NCBI RefSeq assembly: GCF_024868665.1
Contig: NC_079895.1
Location: forward strand, 11,652,585 to 11,716,584
Source of the DNA: Triplophysa rosa
Lineage: Eukaryota > Chordata > Actinopteri > Cypriniformes > Nemacheilidae
Direction of reading: 5' to 3'
DNA: 64,000 nt
The notes below the pieces were generated by a model, which saw nothing but the letters and a program-made list of their open reading frames with translations, was not told where the DNA came from and did no database searches. Within the stretch, counting starts at the first letter, position 1, and each line of letters starts with the position of its first letter. The translations under genes and the position numbers were made by a program. This document shows, in pieces, positions 48,741 through 59,900 of this stretch.

Positions 48741-48995
48741 AATCAGAAAAAGCTTTATTGCCAAGTGTGCTTTACACACACAAGCAATTTGTCTTAGTGA
48801 CAAAAGCTTCCAGTGCACATAACAGTTGAAGTGACAAGACCGGTAACAAAAAAGTGAAAAATAAATATGTAAAGACATTACACTTTTGACAAAAGACAAT
48901 ATAGGACAAGAGCAACAGAGAAACCATGTATATTGTATGTACAGATGTGCTGTATACAAGTTGTAATGTGCTATATACAAATTATGTAAGGGAAT
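48741..48995 (-). repeat. LINE/SINE-type dispersed fragment
   Basis: Begins 'aatcagaaaaagctttattg' and continues 'ccaagtgtgctttacacaca', a block I recognise as a widespread fish non-LTR element 3' end in reverse orientation. No reverse transcriptase is present, so it is 5'-truncated. Confidence 0.45.
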
Positions 48996-49435
48996 TGTAA
49001 ACAATATTAAATCAGTAGCCTAAGTATAATAAATAAATAGATATGAGTATAAGTAAAGTAGGGCATTGTTTCTGTTACTTTGGCTTATAAAAAAACCTAC
49101 CGATATCCTGGGCAAAAGGTTGAAAGTCAGCATTGATGTTCCTCTGACCCCATTTTCAACTCTGCAGTTGATGTTCTGTGTACAAAACATGTACAGTGTG
49201 TGAGCAACCTTATTTGCAAAGGAGACGTAATGGTGCGTTTGGCAGTGCTATCATACTATTGAGTATGTTTGCTTAGTCTAATCATTAGTAGAATAGCGTA
49301 TTTAAGGGCTTTTGCACGACAACGATTAGAAAAATATAGGCTTTTATTTAATTTTGTATCTGTGTCCTGCTCAAGCATGCAGATGCGTTGTTTTTGATAG
49401 CAGGGTTATGTAGTTGGGATGTGATTTTAGTTTGT

Positions 49436-49706
49436 TTAAAGGGACAGTTCACCCAAAAAAAAATTCTGTCATCATTTACTCACCTTTGAGTTTTTCCAAA
49501 TGTGTATACATTTCTTTGTTCTGATGAGCACAGAGAAAGATATTTGGAAGAATGCTTACAACCAAACAGTTCTTGGACCTCATTGACTTACAAGTATTCG
49601 TCCAAATATCTTTCTCTGTGTTCAACGAAACAAAGACATTTTTGGAACAACTAGACAGTGAGTAATTCATGACAGAATTTTCATTTTTGGGTGAACTATC
49701 CCTTTA
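49436..49706. repeat. Fold-back miniature element, copy 3 (full length)
   Basis: Starts 'ttaaagggacagttcaccca', ends 'tgggtgaactatccctttaa'. The arms invert through 'cacagagaaagatatttgga' / 'tccaaatatctttctctgtg'. TTAA at both ends is either the target site or part of the terminal repeat. Confidence 0.8.
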
Positions 49707-50134
49707 AAGTGACATTTTATTTTTGTGCCAAAGTGTAATTGGAAAATAAGTTTTCAAACAGTCTTTCTGAATGTACAGTATGTTATAATGTAGCCCTGTT
49801 TGAGTCAGTCTGACATTTCCACAAAATCATTCCAGACAGCTCAAATTATTAATCAGACCATTCTAAACACTATTTTATGTACTTCCTTTATAACTGAATT
49901 TTGTTTATCTTTAACCCAAAAAGGTTACAAATTGCTATTTAAGGACAGTTTAACCAATGAAGAAAACATGGTTTGTTGAATAAAAGACCCATTACGACAG
50001 TTGGAAGTTATGGATGGATGCTTGAAAACACAGAGAACACTGCATTCCTTTGTCTTCACGGTAAAGAAAGATATTTTAGTAGAGACATCAATTTTACTGT
50101 CTAATGTAGCAACCTTTCTGGGTTTGTTTAACAG

Positions 50135-50206
50135 ATTTTCCCCAAGCGAGGATTCACAGGAGTTAGAAGACGGTGTGAAGATTCTCTCCAAGTGTCCCAT
50201 TTATAG
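50135..50206 (+). pseudogene. Decayed duplicate of the creb1 KID exon
   Basis: A 72-nt block bounded by a usable acceptor ('gtttgtttaacag') and donor ('ttatag|gtatgc'), matching the true KID exon 50937-51037 (101 nt). Both start 'attt', share 'agcgaggaytcacargag' (S-E-D-S-Q-E), and end '...ytttatag|gtatg'-like. Compared with the real exon it lacks 8 nt near the 5' end and 21 nt in the middle; together these explain the 29-nt length difference. The phosphoacceptor motif RRPSY has become KCPIY, so the PKA-target serine is lost. It sits 148 bp upstream of the start-codon exon. If spliced it could only be a 5'UTR or alternative exon. The match could be checked by alignment; it is short, so some doubt remains. 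Confidence 0.6.
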
Positions 50207-50354
50207 GTATGCAGTGAGAAAGAATGAGAATTAGCTGAAGTCATTTGAATTCTTATTTCCTTTTTCATGTCCCATTTTTTGAGGTGTTGGCTCAGATGAA
50301 AATAACATAAGGTTCTTCACGTATGTTCCTTGTCCTGGCTCACCAGCTAACTCA

Positions 50355-52659
50355 ATGACCATGGAGTCGGGAACCGATGCCCAGCAGGGTGCAGACACTG
50401 CTGTTTCTGAAACTGAAAGCCAACAGATCACCCAGGCCCAACTCGCCACTCTTGCTCAGGTAGGAACTTTGTAGACTCGTCCTCTTGAAATGTACTTCTT
50501 TTTAAAAATACCTAATGTGATATTTCAAGAGATGAAATGAAATATTCAGTATTGACTGACATGAAGCACATGAACATAAAGTGTTTAAATGTGTATCGTG
50601 TTGGGTGTAGGTGACAATGGCTGCAGGTGGACACGCTACCGCCACGGGGCCAACTGTCACGCTTGTGCAGCTGCCCAATGGTCAGACGGTGCAGGTGCAC
50701 GGAGTGATCCAGGCAGCTCAACCTTCAGTCATTCAGTCTCCACATGTGCAAACTGTCCAGGTAGGACACTGTAACACCTCTAGCATATCTCTAAATGTGT
50801 CCTTGACTGTTGAACAGGTGTCAATATGTATATCTATTCTATAGTTGGTTTATTTACTCATTCCTACATGATTCCAATGAGACATTTGTACATTATCTGT
50901 AATTTGTGTGTATAAGACATTTTTTATGTCTGTCAGATTTCTACAGTAGTAGAGAGCGAGGACTCACAAGAGTCTGTGGACAGTGTGGTCGACTCTCAAA
51001 AACGGAGAGAGATTCTTTCTAGACGCCCCTCTTATAGGTATGTATAGATCTATAAGTGTTTTGTCATCATTTAAGGAAATCTTCCAGTCTACAGCTGTTT
51101 TTGATCTATAGGAAAATCCTGAATGACCTGTCATCAGATGCTCCAGGAGTTCCGAGAATCGAAGAGGAGAAATCTGAGGAGGACAGTGCACCTGCCATCA
51201 CTACAGTGACCATGCCAACCCCGATTTATCAGACCAGCAGTGGCCAGTACAGTATGTGCATATATATATTTTATTTATCATTTTATTGTTGGATAATTGA
51301 GGATTTGACCCTGCAGCTTCCTCATGAGCATCCCAGCTCCATTAAACATGGTTCTGAGATGTATCATGCCAGATGCAAACCTTGTAACAAATCGCTAACA
51401 GCCTCATTCCTGTTTCTGCCCCAGTCGCTATTACACAAGGTGGAGCTATTCAACTGGCCAATAACGGAACAGATGGAATGCAGGGGTTGCAGACCCTCAC
51501 AATGACAAATGCAGCAGCTGCCCAGCAGGGCACTACCATCCTGCAATACGCCCAGACCAGTGATGGTCAACAGATTCTTGTGCCAAGCAATCAGGTGGTT
51601 GTACAAGGTGAGTTGGACTATACCTTCTTCCTTTCAAGGGCCAACATTTATGACTTGGGTCTCTTAAAGGAACAGTTCGAATTCTTTCATATTTACTTAC
51701 CCGCAAGTTGTTCCAAATCGGTATACATTTCTTTGTTCTGATAAACACAGAGGAAGGTATTTGAAAGAATGCTTGTGACCAAACCGTTCTTGGCCACTAT
51801 TGGCTACCATAGTAGGAAAATAACTTTGTTCTGTTGAACACAAAAGAAGAAAGAATGTAGGAAAGCAAACAGTTCTGGCGCACTTTTGACGACCATTGTA
51901 ATTCTTCCTACTATGATAGTCAATGGTGGCCAACAACTGTTTGGTTACAAGCATTCTTCCAGATATCTTTCTCTGTGTTCATACAAATGAGTATATATAG
52001 ATTTAGAACAACTCGAAGGTAAGCAAATGATGATAGAATTTTTATTTTGGGGTGAACTGCCCTTTAAAGGCAACAGGAATCAGCATTTGAAATGCATTTA
52101 TCTTCCAAAACGGAAAACAGAATGATCAGAATTTTTTATTCCTCTGCAGATTTTTTTATCTGTAATCTGTAGTTACCGATTGCTTGTTGGCTCTCACATC
52201 TACCCTACAGCTGCTTCTGGAGATGTTCAGGCCTATCAAATCCGTACTGCCCCCACCAGCACTATTGCCTCAGGTATGGTCATGGCATCCTCCCCCTCCC
52301 TGCCAAGCCAAGGAGGCACTGAAGAGGTCACACGAAAAAGGGAAGTCCGCCTTATGAAGAACAGGTACAAACCCAACATGTTGTTTAAACATTAAGTCAG
52401 GGTCTATTGATACTCTCTTGCATGATATTCTCTTATGTGAGCTTTGCATATTTCCAGAGAGATAAACAAATAATTAGCATTGAGATAAGCAAATTGTTGT
52501 TGATTTTTTTGCAGAGAAGCTGCGCGCGAGTGCCGTCGGAAGAAGAAGGAATATGTCAAGTGTCTGGAGAACCGTGTGGCTGTTTTGGAGAACCAGAACA
52601 AAACGCTCATAGAGGAACTCAAAGCTCTGAAAGACCTGTACTGTCACAAATCGGAGTGA
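50355..52659 (+). CDS. creb1: CREB1, cAMP-responsive element-binding bZIP transcription factor
   Basis: Seven coding exons: 50355-50459, 50611-50760, 50937-51037, 51112-51251, 51425-51607, 52211-52364 and 52515-52659. All have GT-AG borders, and the phases join cleanly to 325 residues. In order: N-terminal segment (1-35); glutamine-rich Q1 (36-85, 'TVTLVQLPNGQTVQVHGV'); kinase-inducible domain (about 86-145) with the PKA site RRPSY, phosphoserine S117, and 'KILNDLSSDAPG', the helix that binds the CBP KIX domain; Q2 domain (about 155-240, 'TLTMTNAAAAQQGTTILQY'); basic region 'KREVRLMKNREAARECRRKK' from residue 269; then a leucine zipper ending 'LYCHKSE'. CREB1 acts in the nucleus as a dimer on TGACGTCA sites. 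The start at 50355 is set by 'MTMESG', and the 'ctaactca' before ATG follows an acceptor at 50346. The 14-residue alpha exon of mammals is not visible in the 50761-50936 intron, so the model is the delta type. Whether this is the a or b paralogue is undecided. Confidence 0.96.
51664..52067. repeat. Fold-back miniature element, copy 4 (in creb1 intron)
   Basis: Runs from 'ttaaaggaacagttcgaatt' to 'tttggggtgaactgcccttt' plus 'aa'. It has both the 'tggctaccatagtaggaaaa' and the inverse 'cctactatgatagtca' central blocks, so the whole palindrome is present. It lies in the intron between the Q2 exon and the next exon. Confidence 0.8.
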
Positions 52660-54720
52660 CACGGCACCCGTTCTCTTCTCATTCTGTCGGATTTACTCGT
52701 ACAGGGACTAACGGTTGAGTGACCCAGACACGGACGCATGTTTTCTAATTGTTTTCTTTTTTTATTGCTGCAGACTGCCTGTTTGAACACACAAGAACAC
52801 GAGGGAACAGAACAGATACCTCCTGGCCAAAAAAATCTTTTGAATTATTGGGTCATGTCATTAAAGAAAAAAAAAAACGCTTGAAAAACTTTACTGTTGA
52901 CATAAACAAAGTAGAACATTCTCAAACATCTTCACTCCTGGACTCAAACTGAGGAGGGTTTTGTGGGAATTATTAGTTTTTTTCAGTGTGCTGGTGTATA
53001 AGTGGTTGACACATTTTAAAAATAGATATAAATAATGATAAAGAACAATTTAAGTGACATCTCTGTAGTGCAGTAGAAATCATCTCTTAGCTGAGAAATG
53101 GAGTTGACAACATTCCCTCTTGAGATTTAAAAAGTTGAACGTGTCTGACTGTTACACTTATTTTGTGTATAGTGCTCTTGTGTTTTAAGTTCATGTTTTT
53201 ACCTTTAAATATCATCTAGCTTTCAGCTAAGTACAATATATAAAAGTATAATTGATTTAAAGAGTCTATGCCATTTATAAACTGAAATATTCGTGTGTAC
53301 ACAGAACAGGATTATTACCCGCAAATATTTCATATTTTTCATTTTGGGTGAGGTAATTGTTTTTAATTTTATTGTTTACAATTTTGCCATTAGTAGTAGC
53401 AACAAATGCACAAACAAAAAACAATTGTTTTGGACATTTGGTCACTTAATTCAGTAAAATCATAGGAATTGGGAATTTTGTGTAACATGTATCAAGTTAA
53501 GATGATTCTTGACACATGTTGGCATATTACTCATGTTATGCTTTGTATATCATAGACCTATTGGATTTAATACTGCATTCTGTCTCTGGCATTATTAGGC
53601 TAAAGCATGTTTTGTAAATGTTATATTATTGACTTTGGTATCATAATATGGTCAATTTTCTATTGCGTCACTACGAACATGGAGACAATGTCTTCATGTG
53701 ATCACACTAGTAGAGAGTAAAACATTATCAGTCTTTTATGGCATATGCATTTTGGCAGCTATTTCATAAAAAAGATGTGTAAAATGTGTTTCTCTCTGTT
53801 TATGTTTGTCTGCATTAAATAATTGTCTGGCTTTTTTAAGAAACAACTAGTAATTTTGGTTGCATGTTTGCCTTTATCAGCGTTAGTTTTTTTACTTCTG
53901 CCCTGTCTTTGGTGACAAGTTGCCTTGGCTTTTTGATCTAGAAAGAGAGATTAAAACTTGCAACCCTTTCTAAATGAAACCCTGGTAAATACTCTTTAAA
54001 TTAATTGTAGATATTGTTTAAAAGCAAAGCTAAAAATTCGAACATAAAGACATTTAATGGGCCACAGTGAAGTTTTGTGCTGAAATAAAACTTTTGTCAT
54101 CTATTTAAACTCTGACAGAGGTTTTAAATTGTAAGCTGTCTGCCTGAAGAGTCATTTACGTGCTCAACTCAAGCGGAACAAATTAAAGAAGTCAGGACAG
54201 ATCTGCACCCTCACTGAGGCTGTGCAAGCTGACACACCTCTCTGTGATCCCCTAAAAAGCAATAATAATGTTCTGACCCAAGAATTTAAATGTGAATTGG
54301 CTCATTAAAGAAGAGGGCAACTTCAATAGAAATTCATTGAGTTTTGATGATAAGATGTTTTTGTGTGTGTCTTTCTCTTTAATAATGAATCTTCTATGTG
54401 TTGAGGTTGACCTAAAGCCATGCAGGTTAAATTCATGCATATGCATTATCAATCAATTACAAGCAATCTTTGATGTTAAAAACATTATTCAACTATTTTG
54501 GATAAACACATCATGCACTTTTTGTATGAGCTTTCACCTTTTGGACACTATGTACAGTAATGTTGGGTTTTATAGTCTTTCAAAGGTATAGAGATGTGTA
54601 CTATGTGACATGGCTTACATTTTTAGAAGCTTCTTACTCTTACTGTTACAAAACAATTGTGTAAACCCATTGTTGTTCCCCCACTTTTGTACACAATAAT
54701 GTAAAGCTTTAATAAAATAC
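52660..54720 (+). other. creb1 3'UTR
   Basis: About 2 kb of T-rich sequence after the creb1 stop with no other gene. Polyadenylation signals AATAAA occur at 54084-54089 and 54711-54716; the second is the likelier distal end. Assignment is by position and composition. Confidence 0.55.
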
Positions 54721-56150
54721 TGATACTACATGAGGTATAGTAACTGCTGTGCACAAGTGTGCTCTCTGAACATTGGTGTTGCATTCATATACAGTAAAAC
54801 CTTACAACTAACTTTTTTATTATTTGTGTAATAAATTATTTGCATACAATGCCTTAGTTAAAACTATAGTTCAGATCAATTTATGTGACAGGGATTTTAA
54901 GGTGGGACAACTTGATAATAAAATTGTCAGAACAACTGAAATTGTTAAAAGAAAGTCCTCATGGTAATGTATTTGAAAGTTATTCCACATAGAAGTTGAC
55001 TCCATGAATTAATGTTGATAAGTTTTAATTATGATAATTATTGTTGTTTTAGTTAATGTTATTAATATCCTTTCCAAACTTGCTTACATTAAATTAAATT
55101 ATCCTCTTATAAGAATTACTCTTTGGTTTTATAAACATGGGATTTGCCATATATGTAGAATACAACCAGAGCACAGTAAGCTTAATGTCTATTTCTTGAT
55201 GATGAATAATCTAAAAGCAAGTGGTTTCAATAACCACAATTTAACCATGCTGGTGCTTCAGTATACCCAGAGTTAACCATGGTATTTGTAGTGGAACTGT
55301 GGTCATACAAATCTGCCAAAAAACCATGGTTTCTAAGCTTAAACTAAAATCATGGTTGATTTCCTTAAGGGCTTTTAAATCCTACTATAGTAAAAACTAT
55401 AGTGCACTGCAGTTATATTACTGTAATATATAGTATACTGCAGTTTACTATAGTAAATGCTGTAATATACTCTATTATTGTTTCATGTGGTCACACTCAT
55501 CTCTTGGATGTCATTTTGTCAAAGCACAAGATGTTACTATGGCCTTAGAGTTTGTCTGTGGCCTACAGCAGCACTCTGTGCTGGACTGCCATGTCTGAAG
55601 CAAGACACGCCCCCTCATTACCATATGGACACAGAAATGTAGAAATAAATAAATGTGAAAATAAATAAATGTGAAAATGTAAACATTTGTACATACATAT
55701 ATATTAACATAAATTCATAAAAGAAATACAAAAATGTACAAATAAATACATGTTAAAATAAAAAAAACAATTATATACGTTTAAATATCAATTTTTTATT
55801 CATTTTTATATTTTTATATACTTTTTATATCACTTTTTTTACATTTCTTCATGGATTTATTTTTGTATTTATTTATTTTTAATTTAGGCAGGATTGGAAT
55901 TCTATAGGTAATAACTAGACACTGCAATGGTAGCACACAATATACAGTACATACTTTATAGCGCTGCATGCCATACAGAACGCATTCCAAACATTTCCAT
56001 TCTATTCTTTCTGAAAGGAAGAGTGTGTAAATGGGCGGGGGTTAAATCTCCAGCCCTCCGACGTGAGTGACAGGCCTACTCACCAACCCGTGAACACTTA
56101 TTTATTTGTTTTGATATATTGCCCAATCGCAACTAAGGGAATGTAAAAAG
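54721..56150. other. creb1-ccnyl1 spacer; palindromic repeats, no METTL21A-like gene
   Basis: Around 55210-55490 there is a small inverted repeat ('actatagtgcactgcagt' / 'actgcagtttactatagt'). At 55635-55900 there is an AT-rich palindromic stretch ('gaaataaataaatgtgaaaa', 'tttttgtatttatttattt'). No methyltransferase-like open frame or exon is seen on either strand, although mammals carry METTL21A between CREB1 and CCNYL1. Confidence 0.5.
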
Positions 56151-56970
56151 AGGCGGGCCACTGGCTGCGTCACTCGGAGCAGATCGCTTCTGCTGCTGCA
56201 CTCGCCGGCGGGGCGGAGGGAATAACAGGGGACTCTCCGACGAGACCCGGTGGACGAAATTGTATAACTTCACACAATTCCGGAGTTTGATTTAGGCGCA
56301 CGTGAACGGACGGGACTTTATTAATTCTCTGCGTCTGGAGATCTAATTTCCTCCCGTTGGCAGCACCGAGGCCTGAGGATTTGAGTGCTTATGAGATCTA
56401 ACGTTAGAGTATCAACACACAGATCTTCCCGTTAAATGACGGATAAATGCTCGGAAGTTCATTCTATAACGGTTATTTCACCTGTTCGCGATCTGAACTG
56501 TCGAACCGCTTTCGGTTATTAAGAATTCAGGTTTTTAAGCCAGAGTTAAAAGGATGGTTTAGCTCAGTTAGCTCGCCGGCTAATAACTCATTCACAGTGA
56601 ATCAATATTAGCCAGTAGCAGTTAGCATTTCGCGTTAATTTAAAAGAGCAAATCTGTATTCTGATCGATATGTTGAATTGATATGTTGTCTAACCGGTGT
56701 ATTATATCCGGCTGTATTGGTTTCTTGGATGCTAAAGCCTTAGATCCTCTTTGGCACTGTGTGAATGCATGGAGTCACATTATATAGACTGGCACAGATA
56801 GTAGTCTCTTGAACCCAGAGTGGTTCATATCATCCCTTTAAACACCTTCATACAGTTCTCATTCATTAGATCCATTGATTCACATCTGATGACAGAAGCA
56901 GTCCAGGCTTGAGTAGTACCGGTGTTTGTCATAGGGTAGCACACCTGAGCAGGTGTTTGAGTGTGTCATC
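56151..56970 (+). promoter_or_regulatory. Putative ccnyl1 promoter and 5'UTR
   Basis: A CpG-rich patch at 56160-56260 ('actcgccggcggggcggagg', a GC/Sp1-type box) precedes the ccnyl1 start codon by about 0.75 kb. It fits a CpG promoter and a long 5'UTR or 5' exon. No TATA box stands out. Confidence 0.45.
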
Positions 56971-59900
56971 ATGGGGAATACAGTATCCTGCTGCGTGTCC
57001 CCCAGTGGGAGCCCAAAACTTCCACGGCAGCTGGAACGTCTGGACGACTATCAGATCAGTACGGACCTGAGCGATGATACTGGTCCATATCTGCAGCACA
57101 TCAGTGATCGAGAGGTGCCTGACGGTAAGTTGTGGTGGGTGATGTTGTCTTTGGTTTATTCTTCTTGGTCAGGGTCGCTTAGGCTTACAAGATCTTCCTT
57201 TAGCGTGAAAGTGGTGAACTTCAAAAGTTCAGGTAAGTGTGTTAGAACTGTGTTTGGAATTGAACTTCGGAGAAGGCAGATCTCTCTGAGTAAAACTGAG
57301 CCTTATTGAGTGTATTGAGACTAAAGGGTTGCAGACCTGTCAACTGTCACCGCAGTGACCTTGATCATAACACTAAATACTCTATTTTATGTTTTTTTAA
57401 TCTATTCTTAGGTATACAGTATATGCCAGCGTTTCTTGCTGGTGTGATCTGACTCCTTGACCTCATGTCGCGTGTCAGGTTTCTCTTAAAAGCCCAACAC
57501 GTTTAGTGCTGTTGGTTTTCTTTGAACTGGACAGTCTAAGACATTTTCAGTTGAAATATTACATTCAGGTAGTCAAGTACAGTAAAGACTGCTGTCTTGA
57601 GGAAAAGAGTTACCTACATTACTTGATTAAATTAGGTTTATGGAACTTCTGAGGTATGTGTGTTAAATTTGGGGAGGTTCAAATTGTTTGTAGGCTTTAC
57701 TGCTGTTTGTTTAGGCTGTGCTAATTTACCCTCGGGGAAACGCACATAGTCTCACATACACACAAATAACTTTGTGTGATATTCATCGCTCAGTGTAGAG
57801 CAGTGTAAACTGTACCGTTGTGCCTGTATTTAATCCTTCGTGATTAGAATAGTCTGTGTCACGGTTAATTTTCTTGGATGTGAAAGTGACTGAGATTCTA
57901 AGGTTAATTAACAGAGACGATCAAAAATGTGTGCCATTCCTGGCATCCGAATCATGTAGATCTTTGGGACAGCTGCATTCTGTCTCCTTATCTCTCTCTA
58001 TCTTTGGGAATCTCCATTATGCACATTTCTTTCATGGGTGTAGAGGTTGGAAGTCACTTGATGAATGTTTTTCATGTTGAACTGATCACCATTATAAAGA
58101 ACCATTCATGTTATTTTGGTGTGCCACCCAATAGTTGTGTTTGTCATTGAGGACATCTGCCCCACCCCCAAGGGTTATTTTTGACTCTGGGGGAGAATGG
58201 GAGTATCAGTTGAGTATACACTGTAGTTCTGGATGTTCTGTAGGCACAGAATGAGTGAATCACAGTTTTTACCACATATATTGAAAGTACTTAATGTAAA
58301 GTGGTATAAATGATTGCTTTGCCAAGTAATACTGTTAACCTGACCAGGTTGCTTATGTCTGCGAAAAAATAGTAACTTGGTAACTTATTTCAAGATTAAC
58401 TATCCATTTTATAGAACTATATTCCATTTATTATTGCCGTTTTTAACTACAAACATGAAATAGATTTATCTGTTTTAGTTTTACAGAGTGCATCTTCAGA
58501 TTCATCTTAAAGCGATTCACCCCAAAATAAAAATTCTCTCATCGTTTACTCACCCTCTTGTCATTTTAAACCTGTATGACTTTCTTCTGCAGAACACAAA
58601 AGAAGATATTTGGATAAATGTTGGTAACGCAACAACGGCAGTACCCATTCACTTCTATTTTATAGACACAAAACCAACGGAAGTCAATGGGTACCGTTAA
58701 TGTTGACCGAATTTTGGGTGAACTGTCCCTTTAATGCAAAGTCCAAGAAGGAAAGAACACTAAAAAAAAAGTACATGCCTGAAATGTGGCCCTAACTGTG
58801 CTTTTTAATACAGAGTTAGCAAACAAATAATTGGCTAGTCTGCCGTGTCACCAGGCAATCCTGCACCTCCCTGTTGGCCAGCATTCTCTCATAGCCTACA
58901 CCTCAACTACAACAAAAGTTCAGTCTATAAATGTCTTCAACGCTTTCACTTTGGAATGCCATTCATTGTTTTCTAGTAGATAGATGTGATAAATCTCAAG
59001 ACTGGCACTGCCAGGTTGTCATTTAGAAGAGTATCAGTTTGAATGCACCTAAATTTAGCACTTGGAAATGGATTTTGTTATGCTGTAATCATTCTGTAGC
59101 ATGATCGTAGATGGCCATATAGGGTCTTAGATTGGCTCTTCTGTGCAAAAGGACATTATGCAAGCCTTTGCTCCACCATGGGAATAGTTGACCTAATGGC
59201 ATATATAATAGATGGGATGGAAAATATGGATGGAGAGGCCCCTTCGTTGTTTGCCTTCTCACACTTTGAGAATGCAATTGTGTGTGAAGTGCTTGTATTA
59301 TGCATAGGTTGTGTTTCAATCCATAGACCGCAGGGTAAAATAAAGAACCCATAACACATTACATATATCTTCTGTTCTGCACCTGTGCTACACCTCCTGC
59401 CAGTTTTGAACTCTTATGACATGGTTACGGTTGTCCAAACATCTCCTTGGAGTGCGTTTACTGTACAACTTAAAAGCATAGGCACAAAACCTTGGACACC
59501 GTTTCCATTCAATTCCAATGCAATGAATCTTCGGCTTATGCCAGACACTTTTCTATGCTGTGATCTTGGGCACACAATCCTAATCTTTGTGAGTCGAAAT
59601 GCCTGACCAAGAGACAGATTATCCAGACAGTTGATATTTCTTGCATTTTTTATTGATGGTGACTGACGGATGCTGATCAGGTTAAATGCATTCTCCAATG
59701 TATGATTCTGATGCACTAGCACAGCTCTTGTGTCACCCGCCAGTGTGGGCGGAGCGCAGGGTGTGAGGTCTCTGTGTTCTCCACTAGTGCCCATACAATG
59801 GCTTCATTGTGCCAAATGTGCCCGCCGCTTCCCTCACCCCTGTGGCCAAAGCGGGTTGCAGCATGCCCCTGCCAATCAGTCTGCTTGCTCACGGCGGGCC

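Larger units (their letters stand above)
47272..50134 (+). other. Presumed first intron of creb1
   Basis: No coding exon is recognised from 47272 to 50134. It contains a (GT)n tract (47788-47802), a LINE-type tail and a fold-back element listed separately. Assignment as an intron depends on the exon 1 inference. Confidence 0.45.

Noticed and set aside
50001..50234. 77-residue open frame with its own ATG covering the KID-like block
   Set aside because: The reading frame matches the KID-like peptide only between the splice-like borders. The parts outside look intronic, so a decayed exon explains it better than a separate gene.
56550..56625. tRNA-like 'ggtttagctcagttagctcg'
   Set aside because: Resembles an A box and D-arm, but no B box or cloverleaf can be formed downstream; it lies in the ccnyl1 5' region.
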